64,000 nt of DNA. It comes from Hyphomicrobiales bacterium. Its GTDB lineage: Bacteria; Pseudomonadota; Alphaproteobacteria; Rhizobiales; Rhizobiaceae. A model generated the notes under the pieces. That model had not been told where the DNA came from. It saw only the letters and a list, made by a program, of their open reading frames with translations, and searched no databases. A program made the translations under genes and the position numbers. The stretch spans positions 310,001 to 374,000 of the forward strand of contig UBMP01000016.1 of NCBI GenBank assembly GCA_900466575.1, written 5' to 3'. Of the stretch, positions 34,274 through 42,461 are shown in pieces (within the stretch, counting starts at the first letter, position 1; every line of letters begins with the position of its first letter).

Positions 34274-34305
34274 AAACGGTCGCTCTCTTGCGGGAGCGAC
34301 CGTTT
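34274..34305. terminator. Bidirectional hairpin between the corrinoid-protein gene and ecnAB-like gene
   Basis: A 12-bp perfect stem (AAACGGTCGCTC and complement) with an 8-base loop follows the corrinoid gene stop by a few bases. On the minus strand it is followed by TTTTAGTTT, a reasonable U-tract for the opposing lipoprotein gene. On the plus strand the tail is weaker. Confidence 0.75.
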
Positions 34306-34322
34306 CGAATTCGTGAGCGAAC

Positions 34323-34484
34323 TTACTTCGCCGCGCGCGCTACGCTGTGAGCAGCGCTCTGGGTCGCGTTGACCGCACCGGCAGTATCCTTGCCGACGCC
34401 CTTGATCGTATTGGCGCAGGAGGCGAGAGCCAGAAGCGCGGTAGCGGTTGCGATGATGGAAACGGTCGAACGGAGTTTCGACAT
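34323..34484 (-). CDS. Entericidin-like small lipoprotein
   Basis: The 53-aa precursor has a signal sequence with the lipobox LLALASC. It is followed by the entericidin A/B pattern C-A-N-T-I-K-G-V-G-K-D-T and a small Ala-rich helix. The mature peptide should be a lipid-anchored, membrane-active envelope component. The ATG at 34484 has the ACCAGGGGTCAC region upstream. It lies on the opposite strand between two genes of the methyl-transfer island, ending at the shared hairpin. Confidence 0.85.
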   Translation of the reverse strand: MSKLRSTVSIIATATALLALASCANTIKGVGKDTAGAVNATQSAAHSVARAAK

Positions 34485-34575
34485 AATGTGACCCCTGGTG
34501 TAAAATGTTGACCCGGCTGCTCCCGCCGGCGTCATGATAATGCATGACTCGCGCGAAAGTTCCCAAGGATTACGA

Positions 34576-35187
34576 ATGAACCTCGATGAAAGCAAGGTCC
34601 GCGTTATCGCGTGCGGCGCGCTGGCCCGCGAAATCCTCGCGATCTGTGAGGTGAACCGGCTGCACCACGTCGATCTGACATGTCTACCGGCGATCTGGCA
34701 TGTCTATCCGGACAAGATCGCTCCGGCTCTTAGGGACAAGATTGCGGAAGCCCGTGCCGAAGGCATAGAGAGAATTTTTATCGGCTACGCGGAATGCGGG
34801 ACGCGCGGCGAGATCGACCGCATCTGTGCGGAGGAAGGGATTGAAAGGATCGCGGGACCGCATTGCTATGCGTTTTACACCGGCGTCGATAAATTCCTTG
34901 CCGAATGCGCCGACGAAATTACGGCCTTCTATCTGACCGACCTGATCGCCCGCCAGTTCGAGGCCTTCGTGATCGAACCGCTGAAGCTCGACAAGCATCC
35001 GGAACTGATTCAGATGGTCTTCGGCAATTACGAGAAGATCGTTTATCTCGCACAGACTGAAGATGCCGACCTGCAGGCAAAGGCAAAATGGGCCGCGGAC
35101 TTCCTGGGCCTCTCATACGAATATCGCTTCACGGGCTACGGCGATTTGACGCAGGCGATCGAAAGCGCAGCGCTGGACCCGGCCTGA
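34576..35187 (+). CDS. DUF1638 protein of the corrinoid methyltransferase island
   Basis: The 203-aa protein matches DUF1638 (VRVIACGALAREILAI near the start, then LTCLPAIWHVYPDKIAPALRDKI, FIGYAECGTRGEIDRIC and GPHCYAFYTGV). The family is frequently encoded beside corrinoid methyltransferases in bacteria and archaea, but its biochemical role is unknown. Conserved cysteines (in ACGA, LTCL, ECGT and HCYA) suggest metal or thiol chemistry. I start at the ATG at 34576, after which the conserved block begins at once; an ATG at 34534 is in frame but less likely. Confidence 0.85.
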   Translation: MNLDESKVRVIACGALAREILAICEVNRLHHVDLTCLPAIWHVYPDKIAPALRDKIAEARAEGIERIFIGYAECGTRGEIDRICAEEGIERIAGPHCYAFYTGVDKFLAECADEITAFYLTDLIARQFEAFVIEPLKLDKHPELIQMVFGNYEKIVYLAQTEDADLQAKAKWAADFLGLSYEYRFTGYGDLTQAIESAALDPA

Positions 35188-35216
35188 TCAAGGCCACGGA
35201 CGAAGGTTGAGCGCGT

Positions 35217-36686
35217 TCAGCGCGCCGCGACACGGCCTGTTCCGCTGCGGCCGGCAGAGGCCTTATCGGCATAATAGGCGCGTTTTTCTTCGAACATGAT
35301 CGTATCGGCACGGCGCACAACCGACTCGATCGATTCACCCGTCTCGCTGGTCGCAACGCCAAGCGACATCGAAATCGGCGCATCAGAATAGAATTGGTTG
35401 TTGATCTTGAGCAGTTCCCGAACCGTGTCGGCCATCGCTGTCGCCGCCCGGTAATCCGAGCCCGGCATCAGGAGTGCGAACTCGTCGCCGCCGATGCGCG
35501 AAGCTGTGACGGGAGCCGAAGCCACGCCATTCAGCACTTCCCCGAAGCGGCGCAACAGCGCATCTCCGGCTTCGTGACCGAGCTGGTCGTTGGCCTCCTT
35601 GAGGCCATTGAGGTCGATGATGATGGCGGAAACGGGCCGCAGGGCCTTGCGCTCCAGCCGGTTCAATTCGTCGGTATAGAAGGCGCGATTATGTAGCCGC
35701 GTCAGCACATCGTGCTTGCCCAGATATTCGAGATACGCTTCCGCCTTCTTCCGGGCCGTGATGTCGGTCAGCGCCACCTGTACCAGCGACCAATCCGCCT
35801 CATGACCCGGCAGAACCGAAAAATTCATCAACAGATGCCGCTCGTTACCGTCCAGCGCATAGTTGACGACCTCGCGATGCTGGTGAAGCCTGCCGTCCCA
35901 CAGGTCGATCAGCTGCTCTTTGAAGGGCTTTTCCATCGCATCGCGGAACACGTGCGGCAATCGCTTGAAGAGCGTTTCCCGGTCCGGCGCGCCGAAGAGA
36001 TCGAGCGTTGCCTTGTTGACATCAAGGACACGAATTTCCGACATGCATTGCTGGATGAATTCCGGATGGACATCGAGGAAAACCCGAAAATCCATGATGC
36101 CGCTGTCGCGTACACGCGACATCAGACCATAGATGGCGCTGAAATCCTCCATCCACAACGAGACAGGCGAATGGTCGAAGATGCCTTCCGCGTACTGCCG
36201 ATTGCGCTCTTCGGCGCGGCGCGCCTCCTCGCGGACGGTGACGTCCTCCGTCGTGATCAGCAGACGATCAAGCGTCTTCTCGTGGCCCGGCAGAACAGCG
36301 CCGCGCAACTGAATATCGAGCCGCCGCCCGGAGAGGGTGTAATTGACGGCACTGCTGGAAAAGGCGGTCTTGCCCTCCCAGAGCTGACCCAGCTCGTTGA
36401 TATGAGTCTCGAGCATGTCGCCCGAGAACACCTTGTCGAGATTGGCTTTCAGGTCATCGAGATCGCGCGCTTCGAAGACTTCGAGCGTCTTGGCATTCAC
36501 CTGCAGGATCTTGATGCGGCTCGAGCAGGCTGACACGCGCGACGCATCTTCACGCAAAAATGCGCGGAGGTCTTCGACACCAGCGGCCCGCCAGGCGTCG
36601 AATTGCGCACGAACATCGCTGAAATCCTCGATCCACATCGCCACAGGAGCGAGTTCGAAAATATCCGCATCACGAGAATTCGGCAT
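35217..36686 (-). CDS. PAS-PAS-GGDEF diguanylate cyclase
   Basis: This 489-aa cytoplasmic signalling protein has two tandem PAS-like sensor domains of similar sequence (about 5-150 and 165-310, each opening with S/APV-(A/S)-(M/L)-W-x-E-D-F-S). A GGDEF domain follows from about 320, with an intact GGDEF active site at 399-403, so it should make c-di-GMP. No RxxD inhibitory site is present five residues upstream of the active site. No membrane segment is seen. It is divergent from the metV-metF operon across a 318-bp gap. Confidence 0.92.
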   Translation of the reverse strand: MPNSRDADIFELAPVAMWIEDFSDVRAQFDAWRAAGVEDLRAFLREDASRVSACSSRIKILQVNAKTLEVFEARDLDDLKANLDKVFSGDMLETHINELGQLWEGKTAFSSSAVNYTLSGRRLDIQLRGAVLPGHEKTLDRLLITTEDVTVREEARRAEERNRQYAEGIFDHSPVSLWMEDFSAIYGLMSRVRDSGIMDFRVFLDVHPEFIQQCMSEIRVLDVNKATLDLFGAPDRETLFKRLPHVFRDAMEKPFKEQLIDLWDGRLHQHREVVNYALDGNERHLLMNFSVLPGHEADWSLVQVALTDITARKKAEAYLEYLGKHDVLTRLHNRAFYTDELNRLERKALRPVSAIIIDLNGLKEANDQLGHEAGDALLRRFGEVLNGVASAPVTASRIGGDEFALLMPGSDYRAATAMADTVRELLKINNQFYSDAPISMSLGVATSETGESIESVVRRADTIMFEEKRAYYADKASAGRSGTGRVAAR

Positions 36687-37004
36687 GAAGACAACCTGAC
36701 AAGAGAATCATTCGAAAATACAATTTAACGGCGACAAAGTCTTGGCCAATCTCGTCACTTGATGAAGTGCAAGTCTTGCAGCCGTATCGCTGTACAAGCT
36801 AGAGACAAATCGTAAACCGCGTGTTTACAACTTTCATAAAGATATCGCGGACGCACGAGCGCTACTCGAATGCTCTGTCGCTTTTGAGCGATCCCGACGT
36901 CGCGGCAAGTGGCGTCCGCCTGTGAACGCGCGTGCATTCTCCTTGCATTCGCAGGCCTTGCAGGACAGGCTCTGGCGATCTGGGGAGAGGCAGGGCAAAC
37001 CATC
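36687..37004. other. Divergent control region upstream of the metV-metF operon
   Basis: The 318-bp gap lies between the diguanylate cyclase gene and the plus-strand island operon. At 36836-36846 it contains ATAAAGATATC, an exact copy of the core half-site of the 27123 palindrome. The other half is not conserved. The last 60 bases before the next start are purine-rich with several GGAG-like sites. No coding potential is evident. Confidence 0.5.
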
Positions 37005-37307
37005 ATGGCAGACCTTATCGTCGTCTATTGGCGCGACATTCCGGCGCAGGTGATCGTGAAAAAGGGTCGCACATCGGCCAAGCGCGAATTGTCGCTGCGC
37101 TTCACCGAAGCCATCGACATGTGCGCGATGCGCTCCGGCGCCGCTGAGACCGACGATTATCTCGCGGAATGGCGCAAGGCCGATCCAATCCCGGTTTCCG
37201 ACGATCTCGAGACGGAAGCCGAAAAGGCCGCCGCCGATCTCGAAGCCGCTTATAGCAAGGACCGCCTCGTGGCGCTCGTCCATGCCGGGGGCCGCGACAA
37301 TGGCTGA
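37005..37307 (+). CDS. 'Virulence factor' family small protein
   Basis: The 100-aa protein starts MADLIVVYWRDIPAQVIVKKGR and matches the small Pfam family named Virulence_fact, whose name is historical and uninformative. It is acidic, soluble and has no catalytic motif I can recognise. Its stop lies inside the next gene's first codons (ATGGCTGA overlap), so it is translationally coupled to the MetV-like protein. A chaperone or electron-transfer adaptor role would fit the coupling but is inference. Confidence 0.75.
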   Translation: MADLIVVYWRDIPAQVIVKKGRTSAKRELSLRFTEAIDMCAMRSGAAETDDYLAEWRKADPIPVSDDLETEAEKAAADLEAAYSKDRLVALVHAGGRDNG

Positions 37308-37863
37308 AGCCGCCAAAAAACCCACAGGCACAGCATACCAGCCCGCCGGCGTTTCGCCGTCGCGTCGCGCCGGACGCAGCTACACGATCCGGCTCTGGTC
37401 GGTGCGCCACTCGCGCTTTCTGGAAATCATCTACAATCTCTTCGCAGATCTTTTCCTGAAGCTTCATCCTTTCTGGAAGGCCGTCGGCTACAGCCGCGCA
37501 GAAAAGCCGGTGAAATTCATCGAGCGCAATGTGAAGGGCCTGCTCTTTGACTGTCGCATGTGCGGCCAGTGCGCGCTCTCTTCCACCGGCATGAGCTGCC
37601 CGATGAACTGTCCGAAGCAACTCCGCAACGGGCCCTGCGGCGGCGTCCGCGCCAACGGAAATTGCGAGGTCGAGCCAGATATGCCCTGCGTCTGGGTTCA
37701 GGCCTGGAAGGGCTCGCGCAATATGGAAAAGGGTGACGCGATCCTGAACGTGCAGAAGCCGGTCGACCAGTCGCTGCGGGAGACCTCCGCCTGGCTGCGC
37801 GTGACGGCACTGGCGGCAAAGGCGAAAGAAGCACCCGCGCAGGACAAGGGAGCCGCGAAATGA
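37300..37863 (+). CDS. MetV-like Cys-rich partner of methylene-THF reductase
   Basis: The 187-aa protein corresponds to the 'MTHFR C-terminal' family (MetV in acetogens). It has a dense Cys array, DCRMCGQCALSSTGMSC followed by CPMNCPK, then GPCGGV and NCE, suited to Zn and/or Fe-S binding. A basic leader (SPSRRAGRSY) precedes it. In acetogens MetV forms a complex with MetF and passes electrons to it. Here it overlaps metF by ATGA, giving the same metV-metF pair. Its presence suggests that this MetF uses a redox partner instead of only NAD(P)H. Confidence 0.85.
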   Translation: MAEAAKKPTGTAYQPAGVSPSRRAGRSYTIRLWSVRHSRFLEIIYNLFADLFLKLHPFWKAVGYSRAEKPVKFIERNVKGLLFDCRMCGQCALSSTGMSCPMNCPKQLRNGPCGGVRANGNCEVEPDMPCVWVQAWKGSRNMEKGDAILNVQKPVDQSLRETSAWLRVTALAAKAKEAPAQDKGAAK

Positions 37864-38951
37864 TGAACGACACGCATCCCCACGATCCCGGCCTGCCGCT
37901 GGAGCCCCTGCCCGGCCATTCCTCTCGCGGCCGTCTGGAGCGCATCCTGCGCCGCGGCGAATTTGCCGTCACCGCCGAACTCAACCCGCCGGACAGCGCG
38001 AATCCGGAAGACGTCTACGAACGCGCCGCCATCTTCGAAGGCTGGGTGGACGGCATCAACGCGGTGGATGCTTCGGGCGCCAACTGCCACATGTCCTCCG
38101 TCGGCATCTGCGCGCTGCTGACCCGCATGGGCTATGCGCCGATCATGCAGATCTCGGCACGCGACCGCAACCGCATCGCCATTCAGGGCGACGTGCTCGG
38201 CGCCTCCGCGATGGGCGTACAGAACATCCTCTGCCTCACCGGCGACGGCGTACAGGCCGGCGACCAGCCGGGTGCGAAACCCGTCTTCGACCTCGACTGC
38301 ATGTCCATGCTCGAAACGATCCGCACCATGCGCGACGAAGGCAAGTTTCTCTCCGGCCGCAAGCTCACCACGCCGCCGGGCGTGTTCCTCGGCGCCGCGA
38401 TCAATCCCTTCGCCCCGCCCAACGACTTCCGCCCCTATCGCCTCGGGAAGAAGATCGCCGCCGGCGCGCAGTTCGTACAGAGCCAGTATGTCTTCGATAT
38501 TCCGATGTTCAAGGAATACATGAAGAAGGTCGTCGATCTCGGCTATGCCGAAAAATGCTTCATCCTCGCCGGCGTCGGACCGATGGCCTCGGCCAAGACC
38601 GCGAAATGGATCAGGACGAACGTCCCCGGCATCCACATCCCGGACAACATCATCAGGCGGCTTGAGGGCGCGGAAAACCAGAAGCAGGAAGGCAAGCAGA
38701 TCTGCATCGACATGATCAACGAGGTCAAGGAGATCGAAGGCGTTTCCGGCATCCACGTCATGGCCTACCGGCAGGAAGAATATGTCGCCGAGATCGTCCA
38801 TGAATCCGGGGTCCTGAAAGGCCGCCAGCCGTGGAAGCGCGAGGTCTCGCGCAGCGAAGCCATTGCGGCTGCCCATGCATCGGAAGTTCACGAAGGCCAG
38901 TTGCAGAACCAGCAGGACTTGGTCAAAGCTGCCGCCACGCATCAATCCTGA
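37860..38951 (+). CDS. metF: Methylenetetrahydrofolate reductase (MetF family)
   Basis: This 363-aa TIM-barrel flavoprotein interconverts methyl-THF and methylene-THF. Family segments include F-A-V-T-A-E-L-N-P-P-D (the catalytic glutamate strand), N-(I)-L-C-L-T-G-D-G and the G-A-(A)-I-N-P-F-x-P substrate loop. It differs from housekeeping MetF in its longer C-terminus and in pairing with the MetV-like gene. In this island the probable direction is oxidation of methyl-THF arising from corrinoid demethylation. The ATG at 37860 overlaps the upstream stop. Confidence 0.9.
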   Translation: MMNDTHPHDPGLPLEPLPGHSSRGRLERILRRGEFAVTAELNPPDSANPEDVYERAAIFEGWVDGINAVDASGANCHMSSVGICALLTRMGYAPIMQISARDRNRIAIQGDVLGASAMGVQNILCLTGDGVQAGDQPGAKPVFDLDCMSMLETIRTMRDEGKFLSGRKLTTPPGVFLGAAINPFAPPNDFRPYRLGKKIAAGAQFVQSQYVFDIPMFKEYMKKVVDLGYAEKCFILAGVGPMASAKTAKWIRTNVPGIHIPDNIIRRLEGAENQKQEGKQICIDMINEVKEIEGVSGIHVMAYRQEEYVAEIVHESGVLKGRQPWKREVSRSEAIAAAHASEVHEGQLQNQQDLVKAAATHQS

Positions 38952-39016
38952 GGCGGCGACGCCTCTCGCCAGAAAGCAATCAGTTTAACCGTTCTCCGCC
39001 TGAAGGACCGAACATC

Positions 39017-39988
39017 ATGACCCGCACCATCGTCGCTTCCGCCACCCGCGAAATTGTCATCGGCTTCGACCAGCCCTTCTGCGTAATCGGCGAACGCATC
39101 AACCCCACGGGCCGCAAGAAGCTCGCCGCCGAAATGCAGGCAGGCAATTTCGAGACCGTCATCAAGGACGCGCTGGAGCAGGTCGCCGCCGGTGCCACCA
39201 TGCTCGATGTCAACGCGGGCGTCACCTCCGTCAACCCGAACGAAACGGAGCCGGGCCTGCTTGTCCAAACGCTGGAAATCGTTCAAGGGCTCGTGGACGT
39301 GCCGCTCTCCATCGACAGCTCCGTCACCGCCGCCATCGAAGCGGCGCTGAAGGTCGCCAAGGGCCGGCCGCTGGTCAATTCCGTCACCGGCGAGGAAGAG
39401 AAGCTCGAAGCCATCCTGCCGCTTTGCAAGAAATATGACGTGCCGGTCGTGGCCATCTCCAACGACGAGACCGGCATCTCCATGGATCCGGACGTCCGCT
39501 TCGCCGTTGCCAAGAAGATCGTCGAGCGCGCCGCCGATTACGGCATCAAGCCGCACGACATCGTCGTTGACCCGCTCGTCATGCCCATCGGCGCGCTGGG
39601 CGATGCCGGCCGCCAGGTCTTCCAGCTTCTCTATCGCCTGCGTAACGAGTTGAAGGTCAACACGACCTGCGGCCTGTCCAACATCTCCTTTGGCCTGCCG
39701 CATCGCCACGGCATCAACGCCGGCTTCATCCCCATGGTCATCGGCGCCGGCATGACGTCCGCCATCATGAACCCCTGCCGCCCGCAGGAAATGGAAGCCG
39801 TCCGCGCCGCCAACGTACTGAACGGCACCGACCCGAATTGCTCGAACTGGATCATGACCTATCGCGACTACAAGCCGGCAGAGGGCGGCGCAGCAGCCCA
39901 GAGCCCGGCGCCCGCCGCAAGTGGCGACCGCCCTGCCCGGCGTGGCGGACGTGCGGCGCGTGTTGGTGGGGGTGCGGCGACGGATTGA
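39017..39988 (+). CDS. Methyltetrahydrofolate:corrinoid methyltransferase (MtrH/AcsE/DHPS fold)
   Basis: The 323-aa pterin-binding TIM barrel transfers methyl between a corrinoid protein and tetrahydrofolate. The N-terminal V-I-G-E-R-I-N-P-T-G, M-L-D-V-N-A-G and P-L-S-I-D-S motifs mark the pterin site, and N-(S)-V-T-G-E-E-E-K and GLSNISFGLPHR follow. It is related to AcsE and to the folate domain of MetH. The enzyme core ends near TYRDYKP; the last about 35 residues are Ala/Gly/Arg-rich (RPARRGGRAARVGGG). It is 65 bp downstream of metF, probably in the same operon. Confidence 0.9.
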   Translation: MTRTIVASATREIVIGFDQPFCVIGERINPTGRKKLAAEMQAGNFETVIKDALEQVAAGATMLDVNAGVTSVNPNETEPGLLVQTLEIVQGLVDVPLSIDSSVTAAIEAALKVAKGRPLVNSVTGEEEKLEAILPLCKKYDVPVVAISNDETGISMDPDVRFAVAKKIVERAADYGIKPHDIVVDPLVMPIGALGDAGRQVFQLLYRLRNELKVNTTCGLSNISFGLPHRHGINAGFIPMVIGAGMTSAIMNPCRPQEMEAVRAANVLNGTDPNCSNWIMTYRDYKPAEGGAAAQSPAPAASGDRPARRGGRAARVGGGAATD

Positions 39989-39997
39989 GGCTGAAGA

Positions 39998-40234
39998 TCA
40001 GCCGATCACCTGCCCGAGAAGGAAAATGCCGGCAGCGCTGCCGGCAAAGGCATAGACGGTCGAGTTGATCAGGCTGTCGGAGCTGCCGGGGTCGATCTTC
40101 TCGGCAACGAGGCTGAGGACCACGGAACCGATCATGGCGGCAGCCAGGAACTGGGGATAGCGCAACCACGGTCCCTTCAGCAGCCTGACAAAAGTGAAAC
40201 TCGAGATAAGAGCGCTGATGACGAGATCCGGCAT
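39998..40234 (-). CDS. Small two-helix membrane protein, unknown function
   Basis: The 78-aa product has two hydrophobic segments (about 28-44 and 58-76) separated by a polar loop, and a moderately hydrophobic N-terminus. No family is recognised. It lies antisense in the gap between the MtrH-like gene and the RamA-like gene, and its ATG at 40234 is preceded by GGAGGT, a strong ribosome-binding site. That supports it as a genuine gene. Confidence 0.5.
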   Translation of the reverse strand: MPDLVISALISSFTFVRLLKGPWLRYPQFLAAAMIGSVVLSLVAEKIDPGSSDSLINSTVYAFAGSAAGIFLLGQVIG

Positions 40235-40346
40235 GAAACCTCCGTGAACTGCGCGGAATTTTCATTGAAACTCTCTGCCAAACCATTAAGCCCGGCGGGA
40301 CAATTCGAAAGAACGCCAAATTCACGCATCGGCGAAGCGAGCAAGA

Positions 40347-42368
40347 ATGACAGATCACCTCGTCCTTTTCATGCCCTCGGGCAAGCGCGGCCGTTTTGCC
40401 TCCGGCACGCCGGTCATCGAGGCGGCGCGCGAGCTTGGCGTCTATGTCGAGAGCGTCTGCGGCGGACGGGCAACCTGCGGGCGCTGTCAGGTCTCGGTTC
40501 AGGAAGGCCAGTTCGCCAAGCATGGCATCACCTCCTCCAACGACCACATCTCGCCCATCGGCCCCAAGGAAGAGCGCTATGACCGCGTGCGCGGTCTCCC
40601 CGAAGGCCGCCGCCTCTCCTGCTCGGCCACCATCGAAGGCGATCTCGTTATCGATATTCCGCAGGACACGGTCGTCAATGCGCAGGTCGTGCGCAAGGAG
40701 AGTGACGGCCGCGTGATCGAACGCGATCCGGCGGTTCATATGTGCTATGTCGAGGTCGAGGAACCCGACATGGAAAAGCCGCTCGGCGATCTCGACCGAC
40801 TGCTCGTCGCACTCGAAAAGGACTGGAAGCTCAAGCGCATTGAGGTCGATTTCCATCTCCTCCCGCGCGTCCAATCGATCCTGCGCAAGGGCGAATGGAA
40901 GGTGACGGCGGCGATCCACAAGGACGAGGCCGACGATCGCCCTCGCCTCGTCGCGCTCTATCCGGGCCTGAAGAACGAGGCGTATGGCATTGCCTGCGAT
41001 ATCGGCTCGACGACGATTGCCATGCATCTCTCCTCGCTGCTCTCGGGCCGAACGCTCGCCTCTTCCGGCACGTCCAACCCGCAGATCCGCTTCGGCGAGG
41101 ATCTGATGAGCCGCGTCTCCTATGTCATGATGAACCCGGACGGGCGCGAGGCGATGACGAACGCCGTGCGCGAGGCGATTAACGGCCTTGTGGACAAGGT
41201 GGCGGAACAGGGCGGCATTGACCGCGAAGACATTCTCGACGCCGTTTTCGTCGGCAATCCGGTCATGCATCACCTCTTCCTTGGCATCGACCCGACCGAA
41301 CTCGGCGGCGCGCCTTTCGCGCTCGCCGCTTCCGGCGCGCAACATTTGAAGGCCGAGGAGATCGGCATCCACCTCAACAAGGGCGCGCGCGTCTACATGC
41401 TCCCCTGCATTGCCGGCCATGTCGGCGCAGATGCCGCCGCCGCAACGCTGACCGAAGGCCCGCACCGGCAGGACGAGCAGATGCTGCTGGTCGATATCGG
41501 CACCAATGCCGAAATCGTGCTCGGCAATTCTGCCCGCACGGTCGCCGCCTCCTCGCCCACCGGCCCCGCCTTCGAGGGGGCCGAAATCTCCTCCGGCCAG
41601 CGCGCCGCGCCCGGCGCCATCGAGCGCGTCCGCATCGATCGCGATACGCTCGAGCCCCGCTTCCGCGTCATCGGCGTCGAGCAATGGTCCGATGACCCGG
41701 GCTTTGCCGAGGCCGCCGAGAAGACCGGCATCACCGGCATCTGCGGCTCGGCGATCATCGAGGTCGTCGCCGAAATGTTCCTCGCCGGCATCATCTCCGA
41801 AGATGGCGTTGTCGATGGCACGATGGCCGCCAGAAGCCCCCGCATCCTCGAAAACGGCCGCACCTTCTCCTATCTGCTGCATGACGGCGCGCAGAAGATC
41901 ACCGTCACCCAGAACGATGTCCGCGCCATCCAGCTCGCCAAGGCCGCTCTCTATGCCGGCGTGAAGCTGCTGATGGACAAGCTCAGCATCGATCACGTCG
42001 ACCGCATCGGCCTCGCCGGCGCCTTCGGCACCTTCATCGACCCCAAATACGCGATGGTGCTCGGCCTCATCCCCGATTGCGACCTCGAAAAGGTCAAGGC
42101 TGTCGGCAACGCCGCCGGCACCGGTGCCCGCATGTGCCTGCTGAACCGTGGCTACCGCCGCGAAATCGAGGAGACGGTGCGAAAGATCGAGAAGATCGAA
42201 ACCGCGCTGGAACCGAAATTCCAGGAACATTTCGTCTACGCCATGGCCATGCCCAACAAGGTGGATAGCTTCCCGAACCTGGAGAAGGTCATCGCGCTGC
42301 CGGAGAAGAAGTTGCTGGCGGATGCGGGCGGCGAAGGCGGGAGACGGCGGAGACGTAGCCGGGAGTGA
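40347..42368 (+). CDS. RamA-like corrinoid reductive activator (2Fe-2S + ASKHA ATPase)
   Basis: The 673-aa protein reactivates oxidised Co(II) corrinoid to Co(I) with ATP. It has an N-terminal plant-type 2Fe-2S domain with ligands C38, C44, C47 and C92, and a linker domain (about 105-200). A DUF4445/ASKHA ATP-binding domain follows (ACDIGSTTIAMHL; LLVDIGTNAEIVLGN; GLAGAFGTFIDP). This matches RACo/RamA-type activators, which any corrinoid methyltransferase system needs in an oxygenated cell. It ends with the tail GGEGGRRRRRSRE. Confidence 0.92.
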   Translation: MTDHLVLFMPSGKRGRFASGTPVIEAARELGVYVESVCGGRATCGRCQVSVQEGQFAKHGITSSNDHISPIGPKEERYDRVRGLPEGRRLSCSATIEGDLVIDIPQDTVVNAQVVRKESDGRVIERDPAVHMCYVEVEEPDMEKPLGDLDRLLVALEKDWKLKRIEVDFHLLPRVQSILRKGEWKVTAAIHKDEADDRPRLVALYPGLKNEAYGIACDIGSTTIAMHLSSLLSGRTLASSGTSNPQIRFGEDLMSRVSYVMMNPDGREAMTNAVREAINGLVDKVAEQGGIDREDILDAVFVGNPVMHHLFLGIDPTELGGAPFALAASGAQHLKAEEIGIHLNKGARVYMLPCIAGHVGADAAAATLTEGPHRQDEQMLLVDIGTNAEIVLGNSARTVAASSPTGPAFEGAEISSGQRAAPGAIERVRIDRDTLEPRFRVIGVEQWSDDPGFAEAAEKTGITGICGSAIIEVVAEMFLAGIISEDGVVDGTMAARSPRILENGRTFSYLLHDGAQKITVTQNDVRAIQLAKAALYAGVKLLMDKLSIDHVDRIGLAGAFGTFIDPKYAMVLGLIPDCDLEKVKAVGNAAGTGARMCLLNRGYRREIEETVRKIEKIETALEPKFQEHFVYAMAMPNKVDSFPNLEKVIALPEKKLLADAGGEGGRRRRRSRE

Positions 42369-42418
42369 CATCCATATAGGGCGAAGACCCACAGGCTTCC
42401 GCTTGAAAAGACCTGTTA

Positions 42419-42440
42419 TGAGTACTAATATCAGCACTCA
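42419..42440. promoter_or_regulatory. Inverted repeat, probable operator of the Phd/RelE module
   Basis: The 22-bp sequence pairs TGAGTACTAAT with ATCAGCACTCA (9 of 11 positions complementary) and ends 21 bases before the antitoxin start codon. The position fits autoregulation by the antitoxin. Confidence 0.65.
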
Positions 42441-42461
42441 AATCAGGTTAAGGGTCGCGAT

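Noticed and set aside
39852-42437. An 861-aa minus-strand frame
   Set aside because: It lies wholly antisense to the RamA-like gene, whose domains are clear. High GC third positions create such long shadows.
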